A stretch of DNA of 64,000 bases from Coprothermobacteraceae bacterium (GCA_013178255.1 JABLWY010000001.1:800503-864502); one strand, 5' to 3'. Shown: positions 45,618 to 54,850, counted from the stretch's first letter. The notes: generated by a model from the sequence alone, not told the origin. Numbers and translations are program-made.

Positions 45618-46740
45618 TCTGACCGACCTCTTTTCTTCTGAGGTTGCGTACGTATCGTCTCAGCAGCTGATCAATTACGACCACCGACAGAATCATCAAG
45701 CCACTTATAGCACCAATAAGGGAGTTTGGTACGCGCGTATAAAGCTGTAGACCATACCCTGCTCTGTTTAAGAACGAGAAAAGCAAACCTGCAAAAACAA
45801 CGCCTATGGGGTTATTGCGTGCCAGAAGGGCTATGGCAAGGCCTGTGAAACCGAGCCCCCTAGCTATATTTGGCGTGAAGTACTTTGAAATGTACGCTAC
45901 ACTCTGAAGCCCCACCAACCCGGCTATAGCACCAGAAATCATCATAGTGGTAAAGATGGTCTTTCTGACATCAACGCCAGCGTATGTAGCCGCATGGGGG
46001 TTTTGGCCAACCCACCTAATCTTGAGACCGAGTGCCGTTCTAGTCAGAAGATACCATGTGCCAATTATGACCAACGCGGATATCAGCCAACTGAAGTCGA
46101 CGGCCACGTAGCGCGGAAACTCATACCCAAATAGGCGTGTGATACTGTTTATCACGTCATGCAAAGAGGGGAACACTGCAGTGTCTTTCAGAAACGGGGT
46201 CCTCAAGTTGAGCGACTGGCCGCGCACGCCGTTGAAAGGACCCAAAACCAAGTACAAAACTAGAGCCGAAGCTACTTGGTTCATCATGATGGTGCTGATG
46301 ACTTCGTGCACGCCCTTGTACACTTTCAAGAATGCAGGAAGCAAGACCCACAACATGCCACCAAGCATGCCAGCAATGATAACCACTGGGATATGAAGGT
46401 AGGTGGGTAGTGACAGGTAGGCACCCGCCACACCAGCGCAAAGAGCACCAAACAAATACTGACCTTCCACACCTATGTTGAAGATGCCACCTTGGAAGGC
46501 CACCGCGTTGGCAGCACCCGCTATGATCAGCGGCATAGCTTGGGAGAATATGTAAGCGATCCCTGCTTGGCTAAATGAGAACCTGACTATGGCGCTAATT
46601 GCCCTGCTGGGACTCTCGCCTATTAGTTCTACGACCACAAGCATCACTAGCATCGCAAACAAGAATCCCAAAACTGGCGCGCTGCCTTCCAGGATTCTGT
46701 ACCAGCGTTCCCGACTTTGGGCTGTTGTACGCGCACTCAT
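45610..46740 (-). CDS. nupP: Nucleoside ABC transporter permease (NupP type)
   Basis: A 376-residue permease of the same class. GGIFNIGVEGQYLFGAL is the family motif and RWVGQNPHAATYAGVDVRK the coupling loop. It is longer than NupQ by an N-terminal segment. Its start overlaps the ATPase stop as ATGA. Confidence 0.92.
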   Translation of the reverse strand: MSARTTAQSRERWYRILEGSAPVLGFLFAMLVMLVVVELIGESPSRAISAIVRFSFSQAGIAYIFSQAMPLIIAGAANAVAFQGGIFNIGVEGQYLFGALCAGVAGAYLSLPTYLHIPVVIIAGMLGGMLWVLLPAFLKVYKGVHEVISTIMMNQVASALVLYLVLGPFNGVRGQSLNLRTPFLKDTAVFPSLHDVINSITRLFGYEFPRYVAVDFSWLISALVIIGTWYLLTRTALGLKIRWVGQNPHAATYAGVDVRKTIFTTMMISGAIAGLVGLQSVAYISKYFTPNIARGLGFTGLAIALLARNNPIGVVFAGLLFSFLNRAGYGLQLYTRVPNSLIGAISGLMILSVVVIDQLLRRYVRNLRRKEVGQNV

Positions 46741-48269
46741 TCTTCCCTGCCTCCTAGCATGTAGAAACCAATCTTCTCTGGAGTCACTTCCTCGCGACTG
46801 AACTCCTTCACGATTCTGCCCCTATAGAGGACCCCTATCCTATCGGAAAGCGTGAGCAATTCATCTAAGTCGGCCGATACAAGAAGTACGGCCTTGCCCC
46901 TACTCTTCTCTTCCAGAAGCTGCCTGTAAATGAACTCGGTAGCACCAATGTCCACACCCCTAGTTGGGTAAGCGGCTACCAAGAGTGTTGGGTCGAAGCT
47001 GATTTCTCGTCCGACAATGAACTTCTGCTGGTTTCCACCGCTAAGAGCGTTTGCAGGTACCTCTACTGAAGGAGTTCTAACGTCGTACTTTTCAACAACC
47101 TCTTTGGCAGTTGTCCTCATGTTCTTGTAATTCAAGATGCCCCTTCGGCTAAACCTATCCTGCCACTGCCAACCAACAACGGCGTTTATGTAAAGGGGCA
47201 TGTTTATGAACAGCCCCTGTTTCTGCCTGTCCGCAGGTATGTGTCCCAAGCCCAGCCTGCGCCTCCTGAGAGGATCTAAGGAGTTGACAGCTTGTTTTCC
47301 AAACATTACCTTACCGCTAGTGGGCCGATATTCGCCTGATACTACCTTCAGCAGCTCCTCCTGTCCATTGCCTTCCACGCCTGCTACGCCGTATATCTCG
47401 CCAGATCTGACCGTCAACGTTATGCCATCAAGCTTCTTTACGCCATCCTCCACAAAGGTGACGTCTTCCAAAGTAAGCACCTCGTCACCTACGTTGACTT
47501 CGGGTACTGGGATTTCCATGAGGACGGGTTTTCCAACCATCATTTCAGCAATCTTCGCCTTAGTGGCTTCCTGTACAGGGAGCTCTCCCACTATTCTTCC
47601 TCTGCGTACTACAGTTATTCGGTCAGCGATTTCAATTACTTCATCTAACTTGTGGGAAATGAATATAATACCTTTCCCTTGTTCTTTTAGGGCTCTCAAC
47701 GTCTTGAACAATTCGTTCGTCTCTTGAGGTGTCAACACCGCTGTAGGTTCATCTAGTATAAGCGTTTCCGCACCTCGGTACAGGAGCTTCAAGATTTCGA
47801 CCCGCTGTTGCAGACCTACCGGAAGCTTTTCGACATCAACATCCAGGTCTACAGGCATAGCATTGGCGGCCATTATGGCTTCGATTTTCTTCCTGGCCTC
47901 AGCGGTATCCAACACACCGCCCTTTGCTGGCTCACTTCCCAGGATTATATTCTCAAGAACGGTAAGACCCGGTACTAACATGAAATGCTGGTGGACCATG
48001 CCTATGCCATGACTAATAGCCACCGAGGGACCAGTAATTCGCACAGGCTGACCCTTTACGCGGATTTCGCCCTTGTCAGGCTTGTACTCGCCGTAAAGGA
48101 TCTTCATCAACGTTGTCTTCCCTGCTCCGTTCTCTCCTACCAATGCGTGTATCTCACCTTTACGGAGCGTAATAGATATATCATCGTTGGCCACAACACC
48201 AGGGAAGACCTTTGTTATGCCTCTCAATTCTATGAGAGGGGCCTCCTTCGTTTCTGCCACTGGGCACAT
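46737..48269 (-). CDS. nupO: Nucleoside ABC transporter ATP-binding protein (NupO type)
   Basis: A 510-residue fused double ATPase. Domain 1 has GENGAGKTT, a degenerate signature (LPVGLQQR) and ILDEPTAVLTPQE. Domain 2 has a degenerate P-loop (GVEGNGQEE) and the signature LSGGNQQK. VHQHFMLVPGLTVLENI is typical of the BMP-type ATPases. ATG 48269 has GAGGTGAC about 8 nt upstream; GTG 48281 is in frame but overlaps that SD. Confidence 0.92.
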   Translation of the reverse strand: MCPVAETKEAPLIELRGITKVFPGVVANDDISITLRKGEIHALVGENGAGKTTLMKILYGEYKPDKGEIRVKGQPVRITGPSVAISHGIGMVHQHFMLVPGLTVLENIILGSEPAKGGVLDTAEARKKIEAIMAANAMPVDLDVDVEKLPVGLQQRVEILKLLYRGAETLILDEPTAVLTPQETNELFKTLRALKEQGKGIIFISHKLDEVIEIADRITVVRRGRIVGELPVQEATKAKIAEMMVGKPVLMEIPVPEVNVGDEVLTLEDVTFVEDGVKKLDGITLTVRSGEIYGVAGVEGNGQEELLKVVSGEYRPTSGKVMFGKQAVNSLDPLRRRRLGLGHIPADRQKQGLFINMPLYINAVVGWQWQDRFSRRGILNYKNMRTTAKEVVEKYDVRTPSVEVPANALSGGNQQKFIVGREISFDPTLLVAAYPTRGVDIGATEFIYRQLLEEKSRGKAVLLVSADLDELLTLSDRIGVLYRGRIVKEFSREEVTPEKIGFYMLGGREE

Positions 48270-48319
48270 TAGCGTAGTCACCTCGACTCTAAGATGAAGT
48301 TAAGCACACTTGTAAAACC

Positions 48320-48328
48320 ATTATACCA
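48320..48328 (-). promoter_or_regulatory. Extended -10 promoter of nupOPQ
   Basis: On the minus strand TGGTATAAT follows directly behind the bmpA terminator and precedes nupO by about 50 nt. It allows the ATPase/permease genes to be transcribed apart from bmpA. Confidence 0.6.
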
Positions 48329-48341
48329 TCGTAAAGCAAAC

Positions 48342-48368
48342 AAAAAGGGCCGCCTCGATAGGCGGCCC
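48342..48368 (-). terminator. Terminator between bmpA and nupO
   Basis: A perfect 9-bp stem GGGCCGCCT/AGGCGGCCC with a 4-nt loop is followed on the minus strand by TTTTTG. It probably ends most bmpA transcripts, giving excess binding protein over transporter. Confidence 0.92.
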
Positions 48369-48391
48369 CACAGTTCTGTAAGCAGTCTGTG

Positions 48392-49537
48392 TTATGGTAG
48401 CTGGAAGTTGGCCAATTCAGCGTTGCTCGTAGGTACCTTGATCTCGCCGCTGATGACTTTCTGCTTCAGCTCGTCTACCTTAGCCGTAACGTCCTCGATA
48501 AGCGACTTGTTGTAGTCATTCAGGGCATATCCTACGCCATCTTCAGCCAAACCGAACTCCACATAGCCGCCCTTGAAGTTGCCGTTGTAGAAATCCATTC
48601 CGGTCTTGTAAACGGCTGTGTCGACTCTCTTGATCATAGATGTGATGATTCTTGCACCAATGGCTTTGTCTTCTTCATTGCTGCTGCTGGCATAGATGAG
48701 GCCCTGGTCGCTGTCGACGCCTATGGCCCATACGTCCTTGCCTGCCTTAAACGCCTCATATGCAGCTTGGAAAACGCCAGCGCCAGACGCACCGGAAGCG
48801 TGGTAAACGATATCAGCACCCTGGTTGTAGAACGTGGAAGCAATTTCCTTACCCTTCGCAGGATCCTTGAAGGCATCGCCTGTGGTGCCTATGTACTGTG
48901 AGAAAATGGCCCCCTGTTTGCGCAGGTTGGGGTTAACATACATGGCTCCAGCCTTGTAACCAGCTTCAAACTTCTCGATAAGAGGCATCTGCATGCCACC
49001 AACGAAACCGACCTTGTTTGTCTTCGTCTTGTAGCCTGCAATTGCACCCACCAGGAACGATCCTTCGTGTTCCTTGAAGCTCAGGCACACTATGTTGCTG
49101 TTTTCGTTCAGGTCAGGAATGTAACCATCGATTAGACCAAACTTGACATTAGGAAAGTCCTTTGCTACGTTTACCACTGGATCGGTAAACATGAAGCCCA
49201 CAGCAAAGATCATCTGATAGCCTTCCTCTGCTAGGGCTCTCAGCAGCTGCTCACGGTCTTCGCCACCCTCTTTGGGTTCCAAGTACTTCAGTTCGACCTC
49301 TTTGCCGAAGTCTACCTTGTCAGGGTCGTCCTTGATGTAACCCTTGAGCTCCTGGGCAAGTTTCTTCAGACCCGCGTACGCTGCGTCGTTGAACGACTGG
49401 TCGCCCCTACCACCAATGTCGAATACTAGACCGATCTTGTACTTAGGTTCAGTGGTTGTTGGGGTCTTACTGCAACCGCTAAGTACGAGGGAAACGGCCA
49501 GAAGCAACACGAGCACTGCTACTGTAAACCTCTTCAT
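48392..49537 (-). CDS. bmpA: Nucleoside-binding lipoprotein (BMP family)
   Basis: The substrate-binding lipoprotein of the importer, 381 residues. The lipobox is LVLSGC (Cys near 22). The BMP-family motifs KIGLVFDIGGRGDQSFNDAAY, KFGLIDGY, SFKEHEGSFLVGAIAGY and VGFVGGMQMPLIEKFEAGYKAG are clear. GGGGAGG precedes the ATG with 7-nt spacing. It is divergent from the phosphofructokinase pair. Confidence 0.95.
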   Translation of the reverse strand: MKRFTVAVLVLLLAVSLVLSGCSKTPTTTEPKYKIGLVFDIGGRGDQSFNDAAYAGLKKLAQELKGYIKDDPDKVDFGKEVELKYLEPKEGGEDREQLLRALAEEGYQMIFAVGFMFTDPVVNVAKDFPNVKFGLIDGYIPDLNENSNIVCLSFKEHEGSFLVGAIAGYKTKTNKVGFVGGMQMPLIEKFEAGYKAGAMYVNPNLRKQGAIFSQYIGTTGDAFKDPAKGKEIASTFYNQGADIVYHASGASGAGVFQAAYEAFKAGKDVWAIGVDSDQGLIYASSSNEEDKAIGARIITSMIKRVDTAVYKTGMDFYNGNFKGGYVEFGLAEDGVGYALNDYNKSLIEDVTAKVDELKQKVISGEIKVPTSNAELANFQLP

Positions 49538-49596
49538 CCATCATCCTCCCCTTTCGAAAAATGGGTCTTCTACGGAGTTCACCTCCGGTTAACTCT

Positions 49597-49626
49597 ATTA
49601 TAATGCCGTCCAACACTTTACGGCAT
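49597..49626. promoter_or_regulatory. Symmetric -10 box and inverted repeat between bmpA and the PFK genes
   Basis: ATTATAAT (49597-49604) is its own reverse complement, so TATAAT can be read on both strands, towards bmpA and towards pfk. An overlapping inverted repeat ATGCCGT-n10-ACGGCAT (49603-49626) covers the expected plus-strand start and the region upstream of the minus-strand -10. A shared regulator could act on both units. -35 boxes are weak. Confidence 0.45.
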
Positions 49627-49716
49627 GATAACCGCAAACATAACAGCAGTTTAATCCCTGCTTCACAAGCCTGCATTAAAATACTCTTGAATCATCAACA
49701 AAGGAGGCGGCCATTA

Positions 49717-50751
49717 ATGAAAAGGATAGGAGTACTGACTGGAGGCGGTGATGCCCCGGGACTCAACCCAGCCATTCGCGGAGTGTTCTACAAAGCATCA
49801 GCGTTGGGTTTTGAAGTGGTAGGTATAGCTGATGGGTGGAAAGGCCTTCTCGAGAAGAAACTGGTAGAGTTAACCAAAGAGAAGGTAGATGAAGCCCTCC
49901 TGAAAGGAGGCACTATCCTAGGTTCCAGCCGCACAAACCCCTACAAGCGCGAAGGGGGCCCAGAGTCTGTTGTTGCTAATTTCAAGGAGCTTGGTCTAGA
50001 CGGCCTTATAGCGATAGGCGGCGAAGACACCTTAGGTGTGGCGGGGCGGCTGGTAGGTGAATATCACTTACCCATCAACGGCGTCCCCAAGACCATAGAC
50101 TTTGACGTGCCTGAGACGGATTTTACGCTGGGATTCTTTACGGCTTTGGAAGTTACGACGGACATACTGGAGAGGCTTCAGGACACCGCCAACAGCCATC
50201 ACCGCGCCCTGGTACTGGAGGTGATGGGCCGACACGCAGGGTGGCTCGGGCTGTTCACTGCTGTGGCAGGTGGCGCAGACTATGTGCTGCTACCCGAGCA
50301 AAAACCAAACGTTGCTCACATGCTCGAACAGGTGAAGTCCGTACTAGACACTAAGGGCTATGCCGTAGTGGTCGTTTCTGAGGGAGCGATACTTGACGAG
50401 AACCTACTCAAGAACAGGCCCGTAGATGAGTTTGGGCATGTCCAACTTGGGGGCGTAGGAGAGTCGGTAGCTCAGCTCATACAAGACCATCTGGGCGTTG
50501 AAACACGCTGCGTCATATTGGGCCATGCCCAAAGGGGTGGGAAGCCTTCCATACTAGACCGCATTCTCCCGCAGCTACAAGCAATCAAAGCCGTGGAATG
50601 GCTTAATGAAGGGCATGTGGGGGTACTGGCGGCCTACAGAGAAGGTTCCATAAAACCCATAGAGCTAACAAAGGTTGTTGGCCGCAATAGACCTATTCCT
50701 GAAGAACTCATAAAGGATTTCAGCGTATTCTTTAACGGTCTGGGATTATGA
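49717..50751 (+). CDS. pfp: Phosphofructokinase, residues of the PPi-dependent type
   Basis: A 344-residue group A phosphofructokinase that phosphorylates fructose 6-phosphate. GGGDAPGLN is near 9-17. At the donor site it reads GGEDT (101-105) rather than GGDGS, with Asp where ATP enzymes have Gly. It also reads VPKTIDFD (Lys near 126) rather than PGTIDND. Asp plus Lys at these positions is the accepted mark of PPi-dependent enzymes, and the Phe in TIDFD is unusual. ATG 49717 has AAAGGAGG upstream. Its stop overlaps a second PFK gene. Confidence 0.88.
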   Translation: MKRIGVLTGGGDAPGLNPAIRGVFYKASALGFEVVGIADGWKGLLEKKLVELTKEKVDEALLKGGTILGSSRTNPYKREGGPESVVANFKELGLDGLIAIGGEDTLGVAGRLVGEYHLPINGVPKTIDFDVPETDFTLGFFTALEVTTDILERLQDTANSHHRALVLEVMGRHAGWLGLFTAVAGGADYVLLPEQKPNVAHMLEQVKSVLDTKGYAVVVVSEGAILDENLLKNRPVDEFGHVQLGGVGESVAQLIQDHLGVETRCVILGHAQRGGKPSILDRILPQLQAIKAVEWLNEGHVGVLAAYREGSIKPIELTKVVGRNRPIPEELIKDFSVFFNGLGL

Positions 50752-51698
50752 AGAGAGTCGCTATACTCACTTCAGGAGGCGATTCTCCGGGAATGAACGC
50801 GGCCATAGCAGGAGCTGTGGCTGCGGCAAATTCCAGGGGAATAGAAATCATAGGGATACGAAACGGCTATGATGGGCTCTTAGACGAACAGTTCCTACCC
50901 CTCAGTTTGGGCAGGGTCAAGGGCATAAACTCCACCGGAGGCACCATTCTTGGTACCAGCAGAAGCGAGCGATTCATGATGCCTGAGTGGCGAAAAAGAA
51001 TACCTGATATATTGTTCTCAGCTGGCATAGATGGCCTTGTAGTCATTGGAGGCAATGGCTCCCTCCGCGGAGCTATGGAATTGGAGTCCATGGGCATTAG
51101 GACTGTTGGTATTCCAGGAACAATTGACAACGACTTAGGTGGAACAGACTTCACCCTCGGGTTCATGACTGCAGTAGAGACCGCTGTGAAAGCAGTTAGG
51201 CGTCTTACAGACGTGGCTTTGTCAGAACGGGGCATATTCATAGTGGAAGTCATGGGTAGGAACTCTGGTTACATCGCGCTCTTCGTCGCCATGGCCACGG
51301 CAGCAGACTTAGTCAACGTGCCAGAGCGCCAGATGACCAACGAAGAAATTGCAGAGAAGCTACGAAACGTCAAAGACAGTGCGGTGGTTGTGTGGGCCGA
51401 AGGATGCGGCGACCCAGGTCAACTAGCGGACCTTTTGAAGCCTGCTGTCAAGGTGCCAGTAGCCGTGGCAAGAATAGGGTATTTGCAAAGGGGGGGCGTA
51501 CCATCTACTTTAGATTCGTTCCTGGGGTTTACGCTCGGTGCTACTGCTCTGTCCACATTAGCTGCAGGCCAACACGGCGTTATGATTGGGATAAAGAGTC
51601 TAGAGCCCGTGGAAGTACCGTACAGGGAGGCTGTCAGACCCAACCCGCTGCCTGGGTTTCTTCAAGAAAACTTGCTGCCACTGCTAGATGTGCGCTGA
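50748..51698 (+). CDS. pfkA: ATP-dependent 6-phosphofructokinase
   Basis: A 316-residue PFK. SGGDSPGMN is near 9-17, GGNGS near 101-105 has Gly at the ATP-type position, and GIPGTIDND also keeps Gly. Both donor-site residues therefore predict ATP use, unlike the gene just upstream. It is coupled to that gene by ATGA. Its 3' end runs 37 nt into the convergent rlmB gene. Confidence 0.92.
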   Translation: MKRVAILTSGGDSPGMNAAIAGAVAAANSRGIEIIGIRNGYDGLLDEQFLPLSLGRVKGINSTGGTILGTSRSERFMMPEWRKRIPDILFSAGIDGLVVIGGNGSLRGAMELESMGIRTVGIPGTIDNDLGGTDFTLGFMTAVETAVKAVRRLTDVALSERGIFIVEVMGRNSGYIALFVAMATAADLVNVPERQMTNEEIAEKLRNVKDSAVVVWAEGCGDPGQLADLLKPAVKVPVAVARIGYLQRGGVPSTLDSFLGFTLGATALSTLAAGQHGVMIGIKSLEPVEVPYREAVRPNPLPGFLQENLLPLLDVR

Positions 51699-52381
51699 CG
51701 CCTGCACTCATATAGGGCCACGCTCAAAGCAACATGTACGTTCAAGCTCTCAAACGTGGTAGGGATGTTAGCAAGTACAGTACAGAGCTTCTTCACTGTG
51801 GGGCGCATCCCTGAACTCTCCGAGCCCACTACCAAAGCAACAGGCTGTTTCAAATCCACTTCAAAAATGGGTCTACCCTCGTGAGCTTCTAGTCCTACTA
51901 TGGCGAAGCCCATCTCGGACAGTTTAGGTATGACGCGTTTGATATTGAGCCTCCACATGCGACACTGCAGCGCAGCTCCTCTCGATATCTCCACAACCCT
52001 AGGTGTCACGGAACCTGTATTGTGCAGGTCAAGCAAGACGTCTTTAGCCCCAAAAGCGACAGCACTTCTAAAAATGGCACCCAGGTTACCTGCGTCAGTC
52101 ACTCCGTCAACAACTACAACAAGGTCCCCTATATTCTGAATATCGTCGTACCCCAAGTAACTGATCTCAGCTGGAAGGAATGCTACCCATTCCTTCTCAG
52201 GAAAGAACTCTGCTGGAGCAACGCTTATAGGTAGGGGTCTGCCGTTTACCAATTCAGCAACAAGTGCCTTGACCCGGTCCAGCTTGTCCGCCCGCACCCA
52301 AATCTTCTCAACGCTTCCTGCGAGCAGGGCTTCACCTAACGGCTTAAAGCCGTACACCAGTTCCTTCCTAAGGCTGCTCAT
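51662..52381 (-). CDS. rlmB: SpoU/TrmH-family RNA 2'-O-methyltransferase (RlmB-like)
   Basis: A SPOUT-fold methyltransferase of 239 residues, likely acting on 23S rRNA or tRNA. A small N-terminal substrate-binding domain is followed by the three SpoU motifs: DAGNLGAIFRSA, LVVGSESSGM and ANIPTTFESLNVHVALSVALYE. The last gene of the minus-strand block, 6 nt after cysS, which is the usual cysS-rlmB order. Its target cannot be told from sequence. Confidence 0.88.
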   Translation of the reverse strand: MSSLRKELVYGFKPLGEALLAGSVEKIWVRADKLDRVKALVAELVNGRPLPISVAPAEFFPEKEWVAFLPAEISYLGYDDIQNIGDLVVVVDGVTDAGNLGAIFRSAVAFGAKDVLLDLHNTGSVTPRVVEISRGAALQCRMWRLNIKRVIPKLSEMGFAIVGLEAHEGRPIFEVDLKQPVALVVGSESSGMRPTVKKLCTVLANIPTTFESLNVHVALSVALYECRRQRTSSSGSKFS

Positions 52382-52387
52382 GATTGG

Positions 52388-53767
52388 TCAGATTCTGTAC
52401 CAGCGACTACCTTCGCGCGTGTCCTCTATCACTACACCATGGCTGCCCAGGACCTGCCTGAGCATGTCTGCTACCTCAAACCTTCTCTCTTGTCTCAAGC
52501 GCGACCTCAGCTCAACGAGGTCCGCAATGAGCCGGTCATCTACACCCCTGGACTTCTCTAGTCTGAATCCGAACACGTCCTCCAACGTGTACTTAAGGAA
52601 AGCCTTTAACTCCTGCGCCTCAGCCTTGTCAAGCTCATCCGCAGGTAGCTGGCCTATGGTCTTGTGAATCGCAGCCATGGCCTTCGCGCTGTTGAGGTCG
52701 TCTTCTAAGGCCTCATTGAACTCCCTCAACCCCCAATCAATTACCGCCTGGACCCCTTCCCTTATATCCCCTTCTGTGTGCACAAGGTCCAAGCGCGCCC
52801 TATACCCAATCAGGTTATTCACCGTCTGCACGGCCTGTTCATAGCTATCTTCAGTAAAGTTCACTTCGTCCCTGTAATACACCGAGAGTAACAAGTACCG
52901 CAACGCATTGGGTTCGTAGCGCTGCATTATATCTGTAGCTGAGATGAAGTTGCCAAGGCTTTTGTGCATCTCCTCGCCCCGAATCCTCAACATACCAGAG
53001 TGTAACCACACTTTGGCAAACGGGCCATATCCCATGAGAGCTTCTGACTGTGCTATCTCGTTTTCGTGGTGTGGGAAGACCAAGTCAGAACCCCCACCGT
53101 GGAAATCCAGTGGATAACCACCATACTTGATTGACATTACCGTGCATTCAATGTGCCAACCAGGGCGCCCTTCACCCCATGGACTCTTCCACCATATGTT
53201 CTCATTAGGCTTTCTTGCCTTCCAAAGCGCAAAGTCACGAGGATCCTTCTTGTAAGGCGAGGGCTCAACCCTAGCGCCCACCATCAAGTCTTCTTCTGAA
53301 CGTTTCGAAAGCCTACCGTAGCTTGGGAAGCTCTGAACAGAGAAGTAGACACCATCTGGGGTCGCGTAAGCATGTCCCTTCTCTATGAGCTTCTCTATCA
53401 CCTCTATGATATCGGGAATGACTTGGGACACTCTACTGTATATGTATGCCGGTTTCACGTTGAGGAAATCCAAGAAGCGGTAGTATAGCCTTTCGTATTG
53501 TTCTGCCAGAGCCAGTGGATGAATCCCCTTTTGGATAGACCGCTCTATTATCTTGTCATCTACGTCCGTGAAATTGGATATGAGTATAGGTTGGTAGCCG
53601 CGGACTTGCAAGAAACGATGCAGTAGGTCGAAAACTAGTGCAGTTCTAGCGTGCCCCATGTGAGGCTCGTCATAAGGTGTCAAGCCGCACACATATCCTA
53701 CAACTTTGTCACCTGGTCTCTTGTTAATCTCTACGTAGTCCCTGGTAAGCGTGTCATAGAACCTCAC
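52388..53767 (-). CDS. cysS: Cysteinyl-tRNA synthetase
   Basis: A class I synthetase of 459 residues. The zinc cysteine and HIGH region read YVCGLTPYDEPHMGHART. Further zinc ligands are in HIECTVMS and FPHHENEIAQSEA. The KMSKS element reads EEMHKSLGN, so the catalytic second Lys is kept but the first Lys is Glu. GTG 53767 is chosen for GGAGGTG five nt upstream and overlaps the ispDF stop (GTGA). Confidence 0.95.
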   Translation of the reverse strand: MRFYDTLTRDYVEINKRPGDKVVGYVCGLTPYDEPHMGHARTALVFDLLHRFLQVRGYQPILISNFTDVDDKIIERSIQKGIHPLALAEQYERLYYRFLDFLNVKPAYIYSRVSQVIPDIIEVIEKLIEKGHAYATPDGVYFSVQSFPSYGRLSKRSEEDLMVGARVEPSPYKKDPRDFALWKARKPNENIWWKSPWGEGRPGWHIECTVMSIKYGGYPLDFHGGGSDLVFPHHENEIAQSEALMGYGPFAKVWLHSGMLRIRGEEMHKSLGNFISATDIMQRYEPNALRYLLLSVYYRDEVNFTEDSYEQAVQTVNNLIGYRARLDLVHTEGDIREGVQAVIDWGLREFNEALEDDLNSAKAMAAIHKTIGQLPADELDKAEAQELKAFLKYTLEDVFGFRLEKSRGVDDRLIADLVELRSRLRQERRFEVADMLRQVLGSHGVVIEDTREGSRWYRI

Positions 53768-54846
53768 GTTTTCACCTCCATACCTTTCACAAAAGCGACA
53801 CAAATCATGCCATCTAGACCTCCGACGAACACACCTTCGCTGCGTGTAACAGATAAAAACACGTTTGCGTTAGTAATGCGCGCAACGCTGGTCCTAATTC
53901 GTTCTATCCACGGCCGGAGCAAAGGCCGGTCCGCCACGAGCGTTATCTTCAACTCCTCGACGACGACCCCGCGACTGCGTGCCATGTCCAGGACCTGGGA
54001 CACGATTGTCTCAGAACGTGCCCCGCGCCACTCCTCAGAATTGGGGAACAACGTCCCCAGGTCACCACCACTAAACAAAGACAAGATCGCTTCGGAAACC
54101 GCATGAAGAACAACATCGCCGTCAGTCCAAGACTCCAATCCTACACCAGCATCCTCTATAGTCACTCCTCCAAGCACCAGAGGTTTGTCCAGTGAGTACC
54201 TGTGGAAGTCCACGCCAAATCCATACTTTTCACTGTACATAAGCTGTTGCAAGAAAACATCTTCAGGGTACGTGATCTTCAAGTTCTGTCGCTCTCCTTC
54301 GATGGTGGTGACGTTCCAACCAAGCCGTTGTGCCACCGAAGCCTCGTCCACGTCCGAAAGTTCAGATTCCAAAACGCTCTTCAGCACCTCATATTTGAAG
54401 CCCTGGGGAGTTTGCACTCTCAGCAAACCAAACCTCGGGAATGGGTTTGATCCATTTTCTTCCACTATCCTAAGAGCGTCTTCTACGCCAGTTGTCGGCA
54501 CTACCACGTCCGCAGTGTCCAGCCATGCTAACACTCTTTCAAATAGGTGAATAGAAGCTAGTGGCCGAGCAGCATCGTGGACTAGGACTTTGTCCACGCG
54601 CCTCAGCGCTGAGAAACCGTTGGCAACCGAGTCCTTTCGAGTGGCGCCTGGATCGGCATGCCCAAAACCCGGTATCTCTTGCCAGCTTACCACCACGATC
54701 TGATCAAACAAAGGCTTTAGTTCATGAAGCTTGACGCTCCAGTATTCCAGGAGCGAACGGCCCTTAAAAACCCTGAGTTCGGCTTTTCCGCGACCCTTTG
54801 AAAAACGCTCACCCCTACCGCCTGCCACCAGTATAAGGCCATTCAT
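53764..54846 (-). CDS. ispDF: Bifunctional IspD/IspF enzyme of the MEP isoprenoid pathway
   Basis: A 360-residue fusion. The N-terminal IspD domain (about 1-200) activates MEP with CTP: LILVAGGRGERFSKG, HDAARPLAS, RVQTPQGF. The C-terminal IspF domain makes the cyclodiphosphate: VDFHRYSLDKPLVLGG, DGDVVLHAVSEAIL and GGDLGTLFP hold its metal ligands; Glu replaces the usual Asp in T/SDA. The intervening IspE step is encoded elsewhere. Fusion of non-consecutive steps is known in several bacteria. Confidence 0.93.
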   Translation of the reverse strand: MNGLILVAGGRGERFSKGRGKAELRVFKGRSLLEYWSVKLHELKPLFDQIVVVSWQEIPGFGHADPGATRKDSVANGFSALRRVDKVLVHDAARPLASIHLFERVLAWLDTADVVVPTTGVEDALRIVEENGSNPFPRFGLLRVQTPQGFKYEVLKSVLESELSDVDEASVAQRLGWNVTTIEGERQNLKITYPEDVFLQQLMYSEKYGFGVDFHRYSLDKPLVLGGVTIEDAGVGLESWTDGDVVLHAVSEAILSLFSGGDLGTLFPNSEEWRGARSETIVSQVLDMARSRGVVVEELKITLVADRPLLRPWIERIRTSVARITNANVFLSVTRSEGVFVGGLDGMICVAFVKGMEVKT

Positions 54847-54850
54847 CTAT

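Noticed and set aside
49538-49587. Leader peptide in the bmpA 5' region (short GTG frame after GGAGGTGA)
   Set aside because: A 13-codon frame can be drawn, but nothing in its sequence supports an attenuation role.
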